This document shows, one piece after another, positions 46,597-63,100 of a stretch of DNA of 64,000 bases. Both the position numbers and the translations under genes were made by a program. The notes under the pieces were generated by a model. That model saw only the letters and a list, made by a program, of their open reading frames with translations. It was not told the origin of the DNA and searched no databases. Source of the DNA: Parietaria judaica (Eukaryota; Streptophyta; Magnoliopsida; Rosales; Urticaceae). The DNA lies in contig OX940860.1 in assembly GCA_954871525.1 (NCBI GenBank), positions 54,486,724-54,550,723 of the forward strand. Reading direction: 5' to 3'. Numbering within the stretch: position 1 is the first letter of the stretch; the number at the start of each line of letters is the position of its first letter.

Positions 46597-47930
46597 GGCG
46601 GCAACCAGAAGCTAGAGCTGCGAAAATGGCGGCACCGAGGGTTTTCGGAGATTCGCTCCAACCTCCAACAGCAACACTGCGAAAACGACGTGTATTTTTT
46701 TTATATCTACTGTCGTTTTCTTTGTTCAAGTAGTGCCCTTCGTCATTTTTAATGTCGTTTTATTTTTATTTTAACGCGTACATTTACATTGTTGATTTCT
46801 TGTTAATTTCTTATAATATATCATCCTCAATTTCTAGCCTATATAATAGTCATCTTTCTTTTTTTAGTAATTAAAGAGTATATAAGTATATAACTAATTA
46901 ATGTTGCTATTCTGTTAAAACAAAACTTTTTCCCTACAATAGGAAATTTCAACTTCTTTTTTTTTTTAGCCTGTATAAAATTTCTTTAATTTTTACCCTG
47001 TATAAAACTCTCTTTAGTTTCCAATATTCATAAATTATATAGCACTAATTTATTGAGTTTTTCGAGGATTTCTCGTATCCAAAGCAAAAATAACAGATAA
47101 ATCCTCGAATCACGATCTAAATAAAATACTAGAATTGAAATCTAAACAGTTATCTTGATGAAAATCGATTTTGGCCTGCTTCTATGGACTTTTTAAGCTT
47201 AGTAGGATTTAGGGTTTTTGATGCTTCATCGAGATGCCCGAGATCATAACTACTCTAATTCTGTTGTTGAAAATCACCTCATAAGACTACTAGATCCTCG
47301 TTGACGATTGTATAACAACACATCTCCCGGGAATTTCAGATTTTGAATTGGTTTTGGTTTTGGTTTTGGTTTTGGTTTTGGTTTTGGTTTTTCAAACAGG
47401 AACCGGGACGTCCCTTTTTAGGTTATAGTAAAAAGAAAAAACTGATTTTTTGCCAAAAACGGTCCGGTACCGGGACCAGAACCGGGACAAAACCGGGAAC
47501 CGAATACAAAATTTTCACCCCTACTTGGAATAGGGCTAGGGGAATTTTCTCTCCGCTAGAAATATTTTATTGCCTAATTGAGTTATTCCCTATTACCGCA
47601 TATATTAGATTTAGGGTTATCATCCAATAAAGTTTAAAAATTAATTGGTAAGACTCATTCAGTCATAATAATCATAATATTATCTCTGAGTTTATTGAAA
47701 CCCAATCCCTTAATCTTGACTGAATAATAATTTTATCTCTATGAGTTTATTTAGACCCAATCCCTTAATCTTTGGGCATTAAGCCATTTCATTTTCTTGC
47801 GAAGTCAAATATCGTTTAAATTACTTGTCCTTCATGCTTCTTACGCGTCTTGACGTCTTCCCATGTACACATGTCATGTCGATGGGAATGATTTGCTAGG
47901 TAGATAGCCTAAATAATTGTTTTAGTGTAA
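46597..47930. other. Promoter of the oxygenase gene and AT-rich intergenic DNA
   Basis: 46600-46740 on the minus side is the likely 5' leader and promoter. 47343-47396 is a (GGTTTT)n hexanucleotide run, followed by ACCGGGA-rich text (47395-47525) ending in AAAATTTTCACCCCTACTTG. That pattern recurs in plant MITE-like repeats. No gene is recognised. Confidence 0.5.
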
Positions 47931-47957
47931 CTAGTGGATTGCCCGCGCTACGTGCGG
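47931..47957 (-). mobile_element. Possible Helitron 3' end (minus strand)
   Basis: On the minus strand, the hairpin CCGCACGTAGCGCGG is followed by 11-12 bases and then CTAG, with T directly outside. A short GC hairpin about 10-12 bases before CTRR and a T on the target side is the Helitron 3' signature. The 5' TC end would lie to the right and was not found. Confidence 0.4.
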
Positions 47958-48222
47958 TGGTAAAAAAAAATGTAATTTATACATATTAAACAAATCTACC
48001 CTTGATACTTTTTTTTTTCCTTCAAAAACAAAATTGTGATATTCGTTATAAAAATAAATAAATAAAGAAGAATGTTTCTTATTGAATAGTGAAACATTGA
48101 TATATATATATATATATATATATTATCATTCAAGCTTCCTCTTACTATAGTCACTATTATGTATATTTTTCGGAACAAATAAAAAATTGGGCCCATTTTG
48201 GTAAAAGTTAAAGCCCACCGAC

Positions 48223-48470
48223 GAAGTCGAAGACCAAAGGCCCACGACCCAAAGCATTTGGCGAGGCCCAGAGCTAAGAAGGCGAAGTCGAAGACCAAAG
48301 GCCCACGACCCAAAGCATTTGGCGAGGCCCAGAGCTAAGAAGGCGAAGTCAAAGACCACAGGCCCACGACCCAAAGCATTTGGCGTGGCCGAGAGCTAAG
48401 TAGGCGAAGTCGAAGACCAAAGGCCCACGACCCAAAGCATTTGGCAAAGCCTGGAGCTAAAAAGGCGAAG
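48223..48470. repeat. Four 61-bp tandem units
   Basis: GAAGTCGAAGACCAAAGG-type starts lie at 48223, 48284, 48345, 48406 and a partial at 48467. Each contains GGCCCACGACCCAAAGCATT. The period is exactly 61 bp. Confidence 0.95.
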
Positions 48471-48489
48471 AAGACAAAAGCCCTTGATT

Positions 48490-48712
48490 GAAAAGGCACC
48501 TCCTGGCAAACCACCTCGCCCTGACGAGCCTCTTGGCGAGGTCCCCCCGACGAGCCCCTGGCGAAGTACCTCGCCATAGCGAACCACCTCGTCCTGGCGA
48601 ACCACCTCGCCATGGCGAACCCCCTCGCCCTGGCGAACCACCTCGCCTTGAGGAAGTACCTCGCCCTAGCGAAGTACCTCGCCATGGCGAACTACCTTGC
48701 CAGAGCATGACG
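48490..48712. repeat. Short repeats of the GCGAACCACCTCGCC type
   Basis: Many copies of an 18-bp theme GCGAACCACCTCGCCMTG, degenerating at both ends. Open frames on both strands here are repeat artefacts. Confidence 0.9.
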
Positions 48713-48780
48713 AAAGGATAACTCACAATTATTCCACACGACGAGGAGATCCGAGCTTACGAAGACCCTCGGGAAGTCCC

Positions 48781-49016
48781 CTAGATTCCCCCGGACTCAA
48801 CATACAAGCTCGCGGACACCCGGAAGATACCAAAGGCGAGCTATGGAGCACCGACGATCCCCTCGCCATGGCAAAGAGCCGCGGCAAGGTCCATCTAGCT
48901 AGATTCCCCCGGACTCAACATACAAGCTCGCGGACACCCGGAAGATACCAAAGGCGAGCTATGGAGCACCGACGATCCCCTCGCCATGGCAAAGAGCCGC
49001 GGCAAGGTCCATCTAG
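48781..49016. repeat. 118-bp perfect-looking tandem duplication
   Basis: Two copies starting CTAGATTCCCCCGGACTC at 48781 and 48899 appear identical by eye over 118 bp, so the duplication is recent. Confidence 0.95.
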
Positions 49017-50043
49017 CAAAAAGAAATTCGCAAGCCCCCTTATGTGCAATTATTGAGAATTGGTTTTCCTATAAATAGGAGTCTTCCCCTCCTCATTTCC
49101 ACACTCACTCACAGGTGCATTCAGAGCTTCTCTCTCTACAATTTTGCCTTCTCCTTGGGAGAAACTTAGGGAAGTCCTCTAGATTCCCCTAGCCTCGCCA
49201 GGAAAGGTCCGAATAGAGAATCAGGAATCGACGAGAGTTTAAGTTCGCCAGAGGAGTTGTTCGACGAGTCGACGAAGGTGCTCGCTAGGTCAAGGCCCTC
49301 GCCACAACGAGGCCTCCAACACCTACGAGGTCGACAAGGACCATCCCTCGCCAGGTCAAGGCCCACGCCACAACGAGCTCGCCAACACCTACTAGGTCGA
49401 CAAGGAACATCCGTCGCCAGGTCAAGGTCCTCGCTACAACAAGCTCGCCAACACCTACAAGTTCGACAAGGAGCATCCCTCGCTGGTAATACCTTCGCGA
49501 TTCGGCTAAAGGTCACCCCCGCGCCGCCAATATCGGCACTTCCGACGAGTCAAACCACATCGTCATTCGCCCGCCATTTATCACTAACCCTGAACTACGG
49601 GGGACCTGATTCTCTTAAAGTGAGATACGTAGGCAGCCTCGCTGAACCATAAGCGACGGGTCGCGGGCCCGATCTACCTTTTTTTGCAGGTCTTCCCTCG
49701 CCACAGGAGCTCGCCAAGGAAGGGAAATTACGAAGAATTGTCAAGAACACCTTGGAGATTTATCAAGACGAGGACTTCGCCAAGACAATGAATTCGCCTA
49801 GACAAGGAGCTTCGCCAAGATAAGGACTTCGCCTAGATGAGGATGCCGTCAAAGAAGGAAGTTCGCCAAGGATCGCCAAGAACAGCCCGGAGGCTCACCC
49901 AAGACGAAGGATTCACCTCCAGTTTTGACGATCATCAGTCAACCCGCGTTGACTCAGCATTCGATTATCCACGTGTTCAACGTGTCCAGCTCGAGGCCCG
50001 AACTTTGGATCCGACTCCAAATTAAAGTCATTTTTATGCATTA
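49017..50043 (+). mobile_element. LTR-like repeat (copy 2), related to 3930-4823
   Basis: TATA-like CCTATAAATAGGAG at 49069, leader 'CACACTCACTCACAGG', then three to four ~63-bp CTCGCC-rich units (49270-49490). A conserved GAGATACGTAGGCAGCC (about 49621) is followed by 'GGGCCCGATCTACCTTTTTT', and the end resembles CATTTTTATGCATTA. It matches 3930-4823 in order and orientation but is clearly diverged. The repeat-rich text at 48180-49016 may belong to the same unit. Confidence 0.6.
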
Positions 50044-51084
50044 ACAATCACTTTGATAGCGTATTCAAATCGTAAATCATGATTTTATTTTTAACATATT
50101 CATATTATAAACAAGTAAACAACCCATAGAAGAAATGTAATCAATAAATAATTAAATAATATAAACACGTAATAATTCTTTTTATGTTTTCAATCAATAT
50201 ATTATTTGAAGTTTTGTTTTTACTAAACTATTTTTCAAAATACTTTGTAACATCATAAGAATACGTATCTTTTATCTTATATATTACTACACCTCTTTTA
50301 TCTTTTATCTTTTTCTTTTTTTATGCAAATAATATAGTTGCATAGTTATTATTTATTTCTTTCATGTTATTTGATGTCACTTGGTGAAATTCTAAGGAAA
50401 AAAAAAAAGTCTCTATTTTTAAATTTTATAGTGTCATTATCATTTTTGAATTTCTCTTTATAATATATAAATTTTCTTTGGAATTTGTTTGCTTGTCATC
50501 TTCAATATTGTTCGATTCTTCCTCTTCCCTAGTATGTCTCTGCGAAATTCGCATGTATCATTATATATTAGTAATATAGTGTTTTAAATCTGTTCTTGAT
50601 ATCATTAAAATTCCAACTTAATTGCCATATTTATTTATTTTTCCGAAGAATGTCAAAAATTTAGGGGAAATATTAAATACTATAAAATTGTGATATCAAA
50701 ATAATTTATTACAATAATGAGTTGAGAAACTCATATAGAATTTTATCAATTTAATCAAAACAGAAGAACCTAGATATCAATCTCTAACTTGATTCGAATC
50801 CGCAGATGAATATAGCGGTCCAAGAAAGCTGTTGAAGTTGACTTTCGAACACACACGTTAATCTAACGACACACTCAGATGATCCATAAGTCAACCCCTG
50901 TCCCAAACGACAAGAATATTTGGAAATTAACACAAACAACCAAAACGACAATCTTCAATCCTAACCTCTCTACGCAGTCTCAGAACTATGACAGCCTTTC
51001 CCTCAAAAAAAAAAAAAAACAATGACAGCCTTCTGAGTTAGAAGACATGTTCGGACTGCCTCAATGTACAAAGTGCCTGAACAG
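50044..51084. other. AT-rich intergenic DNA downstream of the NEK gene
   Basis: The right end is probably the NEK 3' UTR (51084 leftward). No gene or distinct repeat is recognised. Confidence 0.6.
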
Positions 51085-55662
<4,578 letters not shown>

Positions 55663-56262
55663 CGATATCTGCTCAAAAACCATGTCAACAAGATGCCAAT
55701 CGAAGTACCAAAGAAGCAAATAAAGCTCTCCAAAGATGACAAATTTAGATTGCCCTGAACCTTGTCCCCACAATTGGGTTCATTAAATGAAGAATCATAG
55801 AGGGCCGATTCAGTCCGTACCAAACATCGAGAGGACGAACCCACTGTGTTCAATCAAGGTAGGACCAAATCACACCCAATTCATGATTTTTCCAAATTCA
55901 CAAAAACAAAAACAAAAATCTAACATGACCATTTCAGACAAACAGCGAATTCAAGCTCAAAGAACCAGAAGGAGAAAGTACCGAGAGAGATGATATGTGA
56001 AGAAGAAAAATCAAGTGATAAGTTTGGCTTTGATCGAGAGAACAAAACGGTGAAGACAAACAACACGAAACCTTGCCATGGCTTTAATATATAACTATAT
56101 ATTATATTCTTTCCAATTATATATATATATAGATATATATAGAGAGAGAGCGCCAAAAAGCTTAGGAAGAAAGCAAGAGCAAGAGCTTGAAAGTTCAAAT
56201 TGGAGAGAGAGAGGAGAGAGAAAGATTCTTGAAAGCGGCTTGATAGTGAGTGAAGAGCACGG
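55663..56262 (-). promoter_or_regulatory. NEK 5' leader and proximal promoter
   Basis: The start codon at 55662 lies six bases after an acceptor-like TTTGAGCAG, so an untranslated first exon upstream is likely. A GAGAGAGA-rich stretch lies at 56140-56225 and a TA-rich stretch at about 56118-56138, upstream on the gene's strand. Confidence 0.5.
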
Positions 56263-56945
56263 TGCAGTGTAGGAAATTTTAAATTACGGAGGCAATGCTA
56301 CTCTGAGACACTCCCTACCCTACACTACCGTGTTCCTCTATCGAAACGGCGTCGTTATTCTCGGCTAGTCAAAATTTTCAAAGGTTCTTATCTATAGACT
56401 TTGTCTTTTCCGGTTTTTTAAATTAATAAGGTTTATCTTAATTTAAAAATGTCGGTTGTTTTTCAGATTATTTTCTCGCACCTTTGTCTTGCATCACATC
56501 TAAGGCTGAAACAGAACTTTTTCAGACGGCTTCTAGTAATTAAAATTGATAACTTAAAAATAATAATAATAATAAATAAATAAATAAAATCAGAATGTTT
56601 CGGTTCTCGATTTGAGGAGCTAGAACCCGGACATCCAAAAAATTTAAATTTTTGTCCAAGTCTTTGTTTTTTCTCTGTCTCGGTTCTATATTTTTGTATC
56701 GACTATAACAAACAAAAAGAAATGACTTTGACGTATTTTAGATGTTTGTGAAAACGAGTATGCCTTAAAGTTCTCATTAAGATAGTATAGATCATAAGAG
56801 TGAGACTCGTACTTAAAGACAAACCATTGTGATGTAATAACCTCAACTATCAAGACTCATACACATGTTAAACAGGGAGTTGTAATTGTCGCAGATAAAT
56901 CACAAATTCTCTTGCAGGTTTGAAAAACCTAGCTAATTTTTTTGC
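56263..56945. other. Intergenic DNA
   Basis: No gene recognised. A short (AAT)n/(AAAT)n stretch lies near 56560-56588. Confidence 0.6.
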
Positions 56946-57565
56946 TTAATCGAGGTTGTAGCAGTAGATCCATCTTTCGCTGATGAACGATGTCTTCTCT
57001 TCATCGTCGAGGTGCATCATGAACTGGTTATATCCCGAATATGTATCCATGAAGCTTAAAAGCCCATGTCCGCATGTTGCATCGACGAGGCGGTCATTAT
57101 GGGACATTGGGAAACTGTCTTTCGGGCAAGCCTTGTTGAGATCCGTGAAGTTGATGCACACTCGTCATTTCCCGTTCTTCTTTTCGACAATGTCGTATTC
57201 GCCAACCATTTGGGAGATTTAACCTCCCTAATTGCTCCTGTCACCAGGAGTATATCGACTTCGTCGTTGATGATCTTGTTTCTGTACGCTGTCATTTTCC
57301 TTTGTTTCTGCTTCACTGGCTTGTGGCTAGAATCCACGTTGAGCTGGTGGGAAATGATGTCTGGGCTTATTCAGGGTATGTTTTCGTGTGACCAAGCAAA
57401 ACTTCCCTTATTCTCTTTCAATAATTCGATAAATTTTTCCCTGATGTTGTCACTTAGGCCTATTCCTATGCTGACTGTCTTCCTTGGATCTGATAGATCT
57501 ATTTGAACTTGTTCCACCATTTCCAACCTGGGTCCGCAATTAGGCATTCGGTCCTCTGGATCTGT

Positions 57566-57656
57566 CTTCTTCTTCTTCTTCTTCTTCTTCTTCTTCTTCT
57601 TCTTCTTCTTCTTCTTCTTCTTCTTCTTCTTCTTCTTCTTCTTCTTCTTCTTCTTC
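57566..57656. repeat. (CTT)n microsatellite
   Basis: About 30 uninterrupted CTT units inside the gypsy remnant. It produces artefactual poly-Leu and poly-Arg frames. Confidence 0.98.
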
Positions 57657-57918
57657 GCTTTGTCGTTCTTATTTTCTTCAATTCATTAGGTTTTTTGGTT
57701 TGTCTATCACCATCATGTTGGACCCTTCCACTACTGGTTTCTATTGGATCTTATTCACTTTATCGGACTCGTCCTTTTTTAGAGTCATCCGATAATTACT
57801 CATGTAGCAAGTGCGGTATGCATCCCTGCTTCCCTTCACTTCTATAATTCTTCCTCTAGGACCTAGGAATTTAATGCATTGCTGGTAGGTTGATGTAACT
57901 ACCCTCATCATATGGATC

Positions 57919-58945
57919 CAAGGTTTAAAATGCCGCTTGCCGATTTCGTTTCGCATTTTCCGTTATACGGATATATCGCTTGCCGATGGGTATGTCGATG
58001 GGCAAATCGTAAAAAAAGGGCATGCCGCATACCGCATATACCGCACTTTTCGCATGGGCATATCGCATGCCGATGGGGTTTTCGACGGATATTTTGTAAA
58101 AAAAAAAATTGAGTATTTAAGCAAGATATTTTTATAGGTTCAAAACTACATATTTAATAAATACAAGACATAATTGTATACAACAAAACACATTTGTAAC
58201 TTAAATATGTAGGTGAAATGTATAATATTAAGTCACTTTATTAGTTTAAGTGTATAATATTAAGTCAAATTATTATGTGAAGTGAATATGTATGTTAATT
58301 ATTTGTGTAATATTAAGTGAATATGCATGTTAATTGTATATATATGTTAAAAAAATTAATATTAGTTGAAGTGTATAATATTAAATGAATATGTATATTA
58401 AGTGTATATGTATGTTAGGTGAAGTTAATATGTATGTTAAGTGTATAATATTAAGTTAAATTATTAGGTGAAGTGTATGTGCATGTGTATGTTAAGTGTG
58501 AATGTGTGATATTAGTTGAATAACAAAAAGTCCCACATTGATAAATGACAAGAGTTTGGTGATGTTTATATACCAAATATTAGGGACAAGGGCTTGAGCC
58601 CTTTGGGTCATAAGATTTTGTGGATAGGGGAGGACTCAGACAAATTTTACACCACTACACGCACGCGCGCGCCGCCGCCGTCCGGCCGGCCGTGACGTGG
58701 CGGGGTGGGGTGCTCTTGTGTGAGTATAATTATTTTTGCCGAAAGTTTAGTATTTTTGCCGAAATCTACCAGAAATTTAATTTTTTGTGAAATTCCAACC
58801 ATGTTTCGCACATTTTACACGCCCATGCAAATTTCGCAAAAAATTGTAGAAATCCAGCGAAACGACGAGACTTTCGTTTCGTATACCTCCGAAAAACGAA
58901 AATCGGCACGAATTTCGCTCAGTTTTCGCGACATTTCATACCTTG
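57919..58945 (+). mobile_element. hAT-type non-autonomous element A with 8-bp target duplication
   Basis: 1,027 bp. The ends are CAAGGTTTAAAATGCCGC and, reverse-complemented from the right, CAAGGTATGAAATGTCGC. The target duplication TATGGATC lies at 57911-57918 and 58946-58953, perfect over 8 bp. It splits the PWIH codons of the gypsy remnant. The inside holds TGTATAATATTAAGT-type short repeats (58190-58520), a TATATACC promoter-like stretch, and a GC-rich block (58655-58710). No transposase is seen. Confidence 0.88.
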
Positions 58946-60133
58946 TATGGATCCATGGTCATCCCATGATAATGTCAAAAATCGATGGGCAGTCCATAAC
59001 TACGAACTTGACCATCTTGTTTACTCTGTTTGCGTACACAACGAGCTTGATTGTTCCCACGGAGTAGGCTACATCTCCATTGAAGCCTTTCAGACTCCAG
59101 GGAACTCCCACTATCTCGTCTTCATTGATGTCCATCTTCTTCAGGGTATTGAGAAAGATAACATATTCCGAACTCCCGTTGTCTACGAGGATTCAGTCGA
59201 TGGCGTAATTGTGCACGCTCAAAGATAACACTAAAGCATCATCGTGATCGCCAGTGATTACATTGTCTTCGGTGAACGTGATAGGCGTGTCACTGCATTT
59301 CATTCCATCGACGCTCATTTTGATGTCCTCGTCGCTGGTAGGCCATGATGTTGTTCACTGAATCCTCGCAAAGAGATGAGCCTCCGATGATCATCTGAAT
59401 TCAATTCCTCGTCGCTAATGGTTCTCATCAGATTCTCCTAGCTCAACCTATTGAACCTTTTCCTGCAACGGGGATTCTCTTCTACCTTTCCCGTTTTAGG
59501 ATCCTCCTCTTCCTCGCTGCTGACCTCCTCGTTGGCTGTGACTTTCAGAATTTTTTCTGGTATGTAGTTTATACAGGTCTCCCAGGTAGACGTTTTTCAT
59601 TTCTCCTTGCGTCCATTTCTCCATGAGACGCTTTTTCAGTGTGTAGCATTACTCCGTCGAATGTCCTTTGTTCTTGTGAAAATCACAGTATTTTTTCATA
59701 TCTTTTGGCATACGAACAAATTCATCTGACCGTTCCTGCTCCTTCGGCTGCTCCGCCTCTGTGTTGCTGACGCTATATGTAAATTCTCTCTTATTGCTCT
59801 GGTCGACTGGTGTCTCTAGGTGATGTCCTCTTGGAAGTTCGTTCCTCATTGGTTTCGTCGTAGGAACAAACTTTTTGGCCGATAGGGTCTTATTCTCTTC
59901 TCCTCCACACTTTTTTGCCATCAACGCTATCTCTTCCTCTATCTTCATAAAGATTGTGGCTTTGTGCAGAGCATCCTCGATCATCGTCGTACAACTTTTG
60001 GTGAGCTCATCGTAGAATAGTGTCTCGTACCATAGGCTATGGTTTAGAGCCAAAATGACCACCGAATCTTCCACTCTTGAGATATTTGCCAGTACTTCCT
60101 TGAACCTCCAAATGAACTTTCCCAGGGACTCGC

Positions 60134-63100
60134 CTTATTATAGTTTCTGGTAGAGTAAAATAGAATGTTTGTTCCTTAGTTCATACAGGATGCAATTATG
60201 TTATTATTATCACAACCGAGTTAATGTGAGGAAGAATTAACTGAGTGGGAGCTCATTAATCGCATAATGTCATTAATGCGACTAAGTGATATAATCCTAT
60301 TCTAGATTAAGTGTATGTCACACTCACTAGAAGTGCATTAAGTATGAAGCGGCTTTATACTAGACTACTTAAATTCCGGAATTTATCATATAAGACAGTC
60401 ATTGATAACATAGAGTTGAGTCACTAGTAGATGATCAAATGGATATTCGATCTAAGTCCTGAGTTACCTCGAGCCTGGATTGTTGACTTTATTGTTCTTT
60501 GATTTAACTGTTAAAGAGCACATTTACTGTCATTCCCAATGCTGCTATTTTGGGAACATGATAGTCAACGGATAAGGGTAGCTTGGTCATAGACATGGAC
60601 ATCACATAGCTCTCTTTAGAGTCAAGATGATTCCTTTGATTGTTAGTGGCAAGGTGCAAAATTTCGGGAAAATCGCTCGACTTTCGGGCCGATTTTCGTT
60701 TTTCGGAGGCTACCGAAACGAAAGCCTTCTCGTTTCGCTGTCGTTTTCCCTTTTGCCGAGACTTTCGCAACGACAATCGCATTTCATGTCGTTTTATCGT
60801 TTTTTGCCTGCAAAACGACGAAAAGTGGTTGGAATTTCGCATTTTTGGTAGATTTCGGCAAAAATACCAATTAAACTTCCGGCAAAAATAATTATACTCA
60901 CACAAGAGCACCCCACCCCACCCCACCTCGCCACGCCCGTCCGGCCGGTCGGACGGACGGCGGCGGCGCGCGCGTGTGGTGGTGTAACATTTGTGTGAGT
61001 CCTCCCCCATCCACAAAATCCTATGACCCTAAGGGCCCAAGCCCTTGTCCCTAATATTTGGTATATAAACATCACCAAACTCTTGTCATCTATCAATGTG
61101 GGACTTTTTGTTTTCAACTAATATCACACATTCACACTTAACATACACATACACTTCACCTAATAATTTAACTTAATATTACACACTTCAAATAATATTA
61201 TACACTTAACATACATATTAACTTCACCTAACATACATATACACTTAATATACATATTCATTTAATATTATACACTTCAACTAATATTAAATTTGTTAAC
61301 ATACCTATACAATTAACATGCATATTCACTTAATATTACACACTTAATTAACATACATATTCACTTCACATAATAATTTGACTTAATATTATACACTTAA
61401 ACTAATAAAGTGACTTAATATTATACATTTCACCTACATATTTAAGTTACAAATGTGTTTTGTTGTATACAATTATGTCTTGTATTTATTAAATATGTAG
61501 TTTTGAACCTATATAAATATCGTGCTTAAATACTCAAATATTTTTTACAAAATATCCATGCGAAAAGTGCGGTAAATGCGGTATGTCCATGCGAAAAGTG
61601 CGGTAAATGCGGTATGCGGCATGCCCTTTTTTTCCCTTTTGCCCATCGACATACCCATCGGCAAGCGATATATCCGTAAAACGGAAAATGCGAAACGAAA
61701 ACGGCAAGCGGTATTTTAAACCTTGGTTAGTGGTGAGAAGTGAGAGGTACATGTGCGCAACTTATGAATCGAAAGCATAAGTGGTTTACTCACAATATTA
61801 CTAACCGAGTTAAGGATGAAAATGCAATGAGAGACAAAACGGTAAAAACCGCCTGCTCGCGTGTGGATCATCAAGTGAGATATCAATAACACGAATTTGA
61901 TTGTAGCAATGGACACCTTGATATAAATGGAATAATATATACCGTATCATTAGATAGTGCAGCCTCGGGTTTATAGTGGAATAACACCGAGGTTTGACGA
62001 ACCACTAACAGTTCGTTGGAACTTTAGTGATACAGATCTATGGTCCCCAGGATAGCTCCGGAACGGATGATACGTACGTGATTTAAAAATTTGATATGTT
62101 TTATCATTTTTCAGGATTCATAAAACTAAAGTTTATGTCAGATTTTGGAAGTTTTATTTTTGACGTGGCAAATGTACCAATATTTAGTACTAGAAATTTA
62201 ACTGATAAAATAAAGTAGAATTTCGATTTTTCATCAACTGGAAAGTTGTTAGAAATTTAATTCTAAGAAACTTTTCTTTTGGAACTGAGTCATTTCGACG
62301 TACGGTTTGTGATTTAGGTAATTTCCAAGTTTCTGATCGGTATCGGTAAACTATGAAATTAAATCACATGTCACGAATTTAAATGATGGTATTGCACCTT
62401 GAAATTTAATGTGTGATATTGAGATTAGTGAATTATAACATAATTTAATTATTTGGATTTAATTATTAATATTCTTATTGATAATTAATTAATAATTAAT
62501 AGATTTATATTATAATAAAATATATATTTCGTATATATATGCGTGTATATTTGATGCTGCCCAAGAAATGTGTGACTAGGTCTACACGAGTTTGACTTGG
62601 TTTGGACTTTCCAAAATTTACGGCATAAGTACCTAAGTTTAGGTATTAGTGAAAAACCTTAAAATTAATTTGGTTCATTAGATCGGTCAAGATTTAATCT
62701 AAACCGTTGGATCATGATAATTAATTTTGAAACTCTAATTCGAAAATAACTTGGTGATCAAGTTTGGATTTTGAATATGCTTAATTAATTACATCTGTTG
62801 GATCGGTTTAGGCTTTAATCTTAACCATCAAATTGGAAATTAATTAACATGTATATATGGCATATATAATTTGAATTTATGGAGAGAGAAATTGAATTCT
62901 ATTTTTTGGTAATCAAGCTTGGAGAGTTGACTTTATCAAGAACCAATATGGTCCATTAGATTGGTTATGGAATTAATTCCAACCATTGGATCTAGCTTAT
63001 TGATTTAGAAAATATATATATGTATATATATATATACAAGGGAATTCGAGTTCAACTAAATAAAGAAGTGATTGGTTAATTGATTAATTAATTGATTTAC

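Larger units (their letters stand above)
56946..60133 (-). pseudogene. Tat-type gypsy remnant: gag end, protease, reverse transcriptase start
   Basis: Read on the minus strand from 60133 down. The gag C-terminus has VVILALNHSLWYETLF, MIEDALHKATIFMKIEEE and the knuckle core YCDFHKNKGHSTE, which carries a CX2HX4HX4C pattern. A protease-end block (GFNGDVAYSVGTIKL) and PWIH follow, where the element is split by a hAT insertion (57919-58945). It resumes with MRVVTSTYQQCIKFLGP and RDAYRTCYM, then a long (CTT)n run. The reverse transcriptase N-terminus has CINFTDLNKACPKDSFPM and SFMDTYSGYNQF. Frames are broken. The gag N-terminus of the same element lies at 63835-64000. Similar to, but clearly diverged from, the element at 16044. 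Confidence 0.9.

Noticed and set aside
48335..48726. Several overlapping frames on both strands over GCGAACCACCTCGCC repeats
   Set aside because: Repeat-driven open frames with no independent support.
57499..57681. Poly-Arg frame (-) and poly-Leu frame (+)
   Set aside because: Both come from the (CTT)n microsatellite at 57566-57656.
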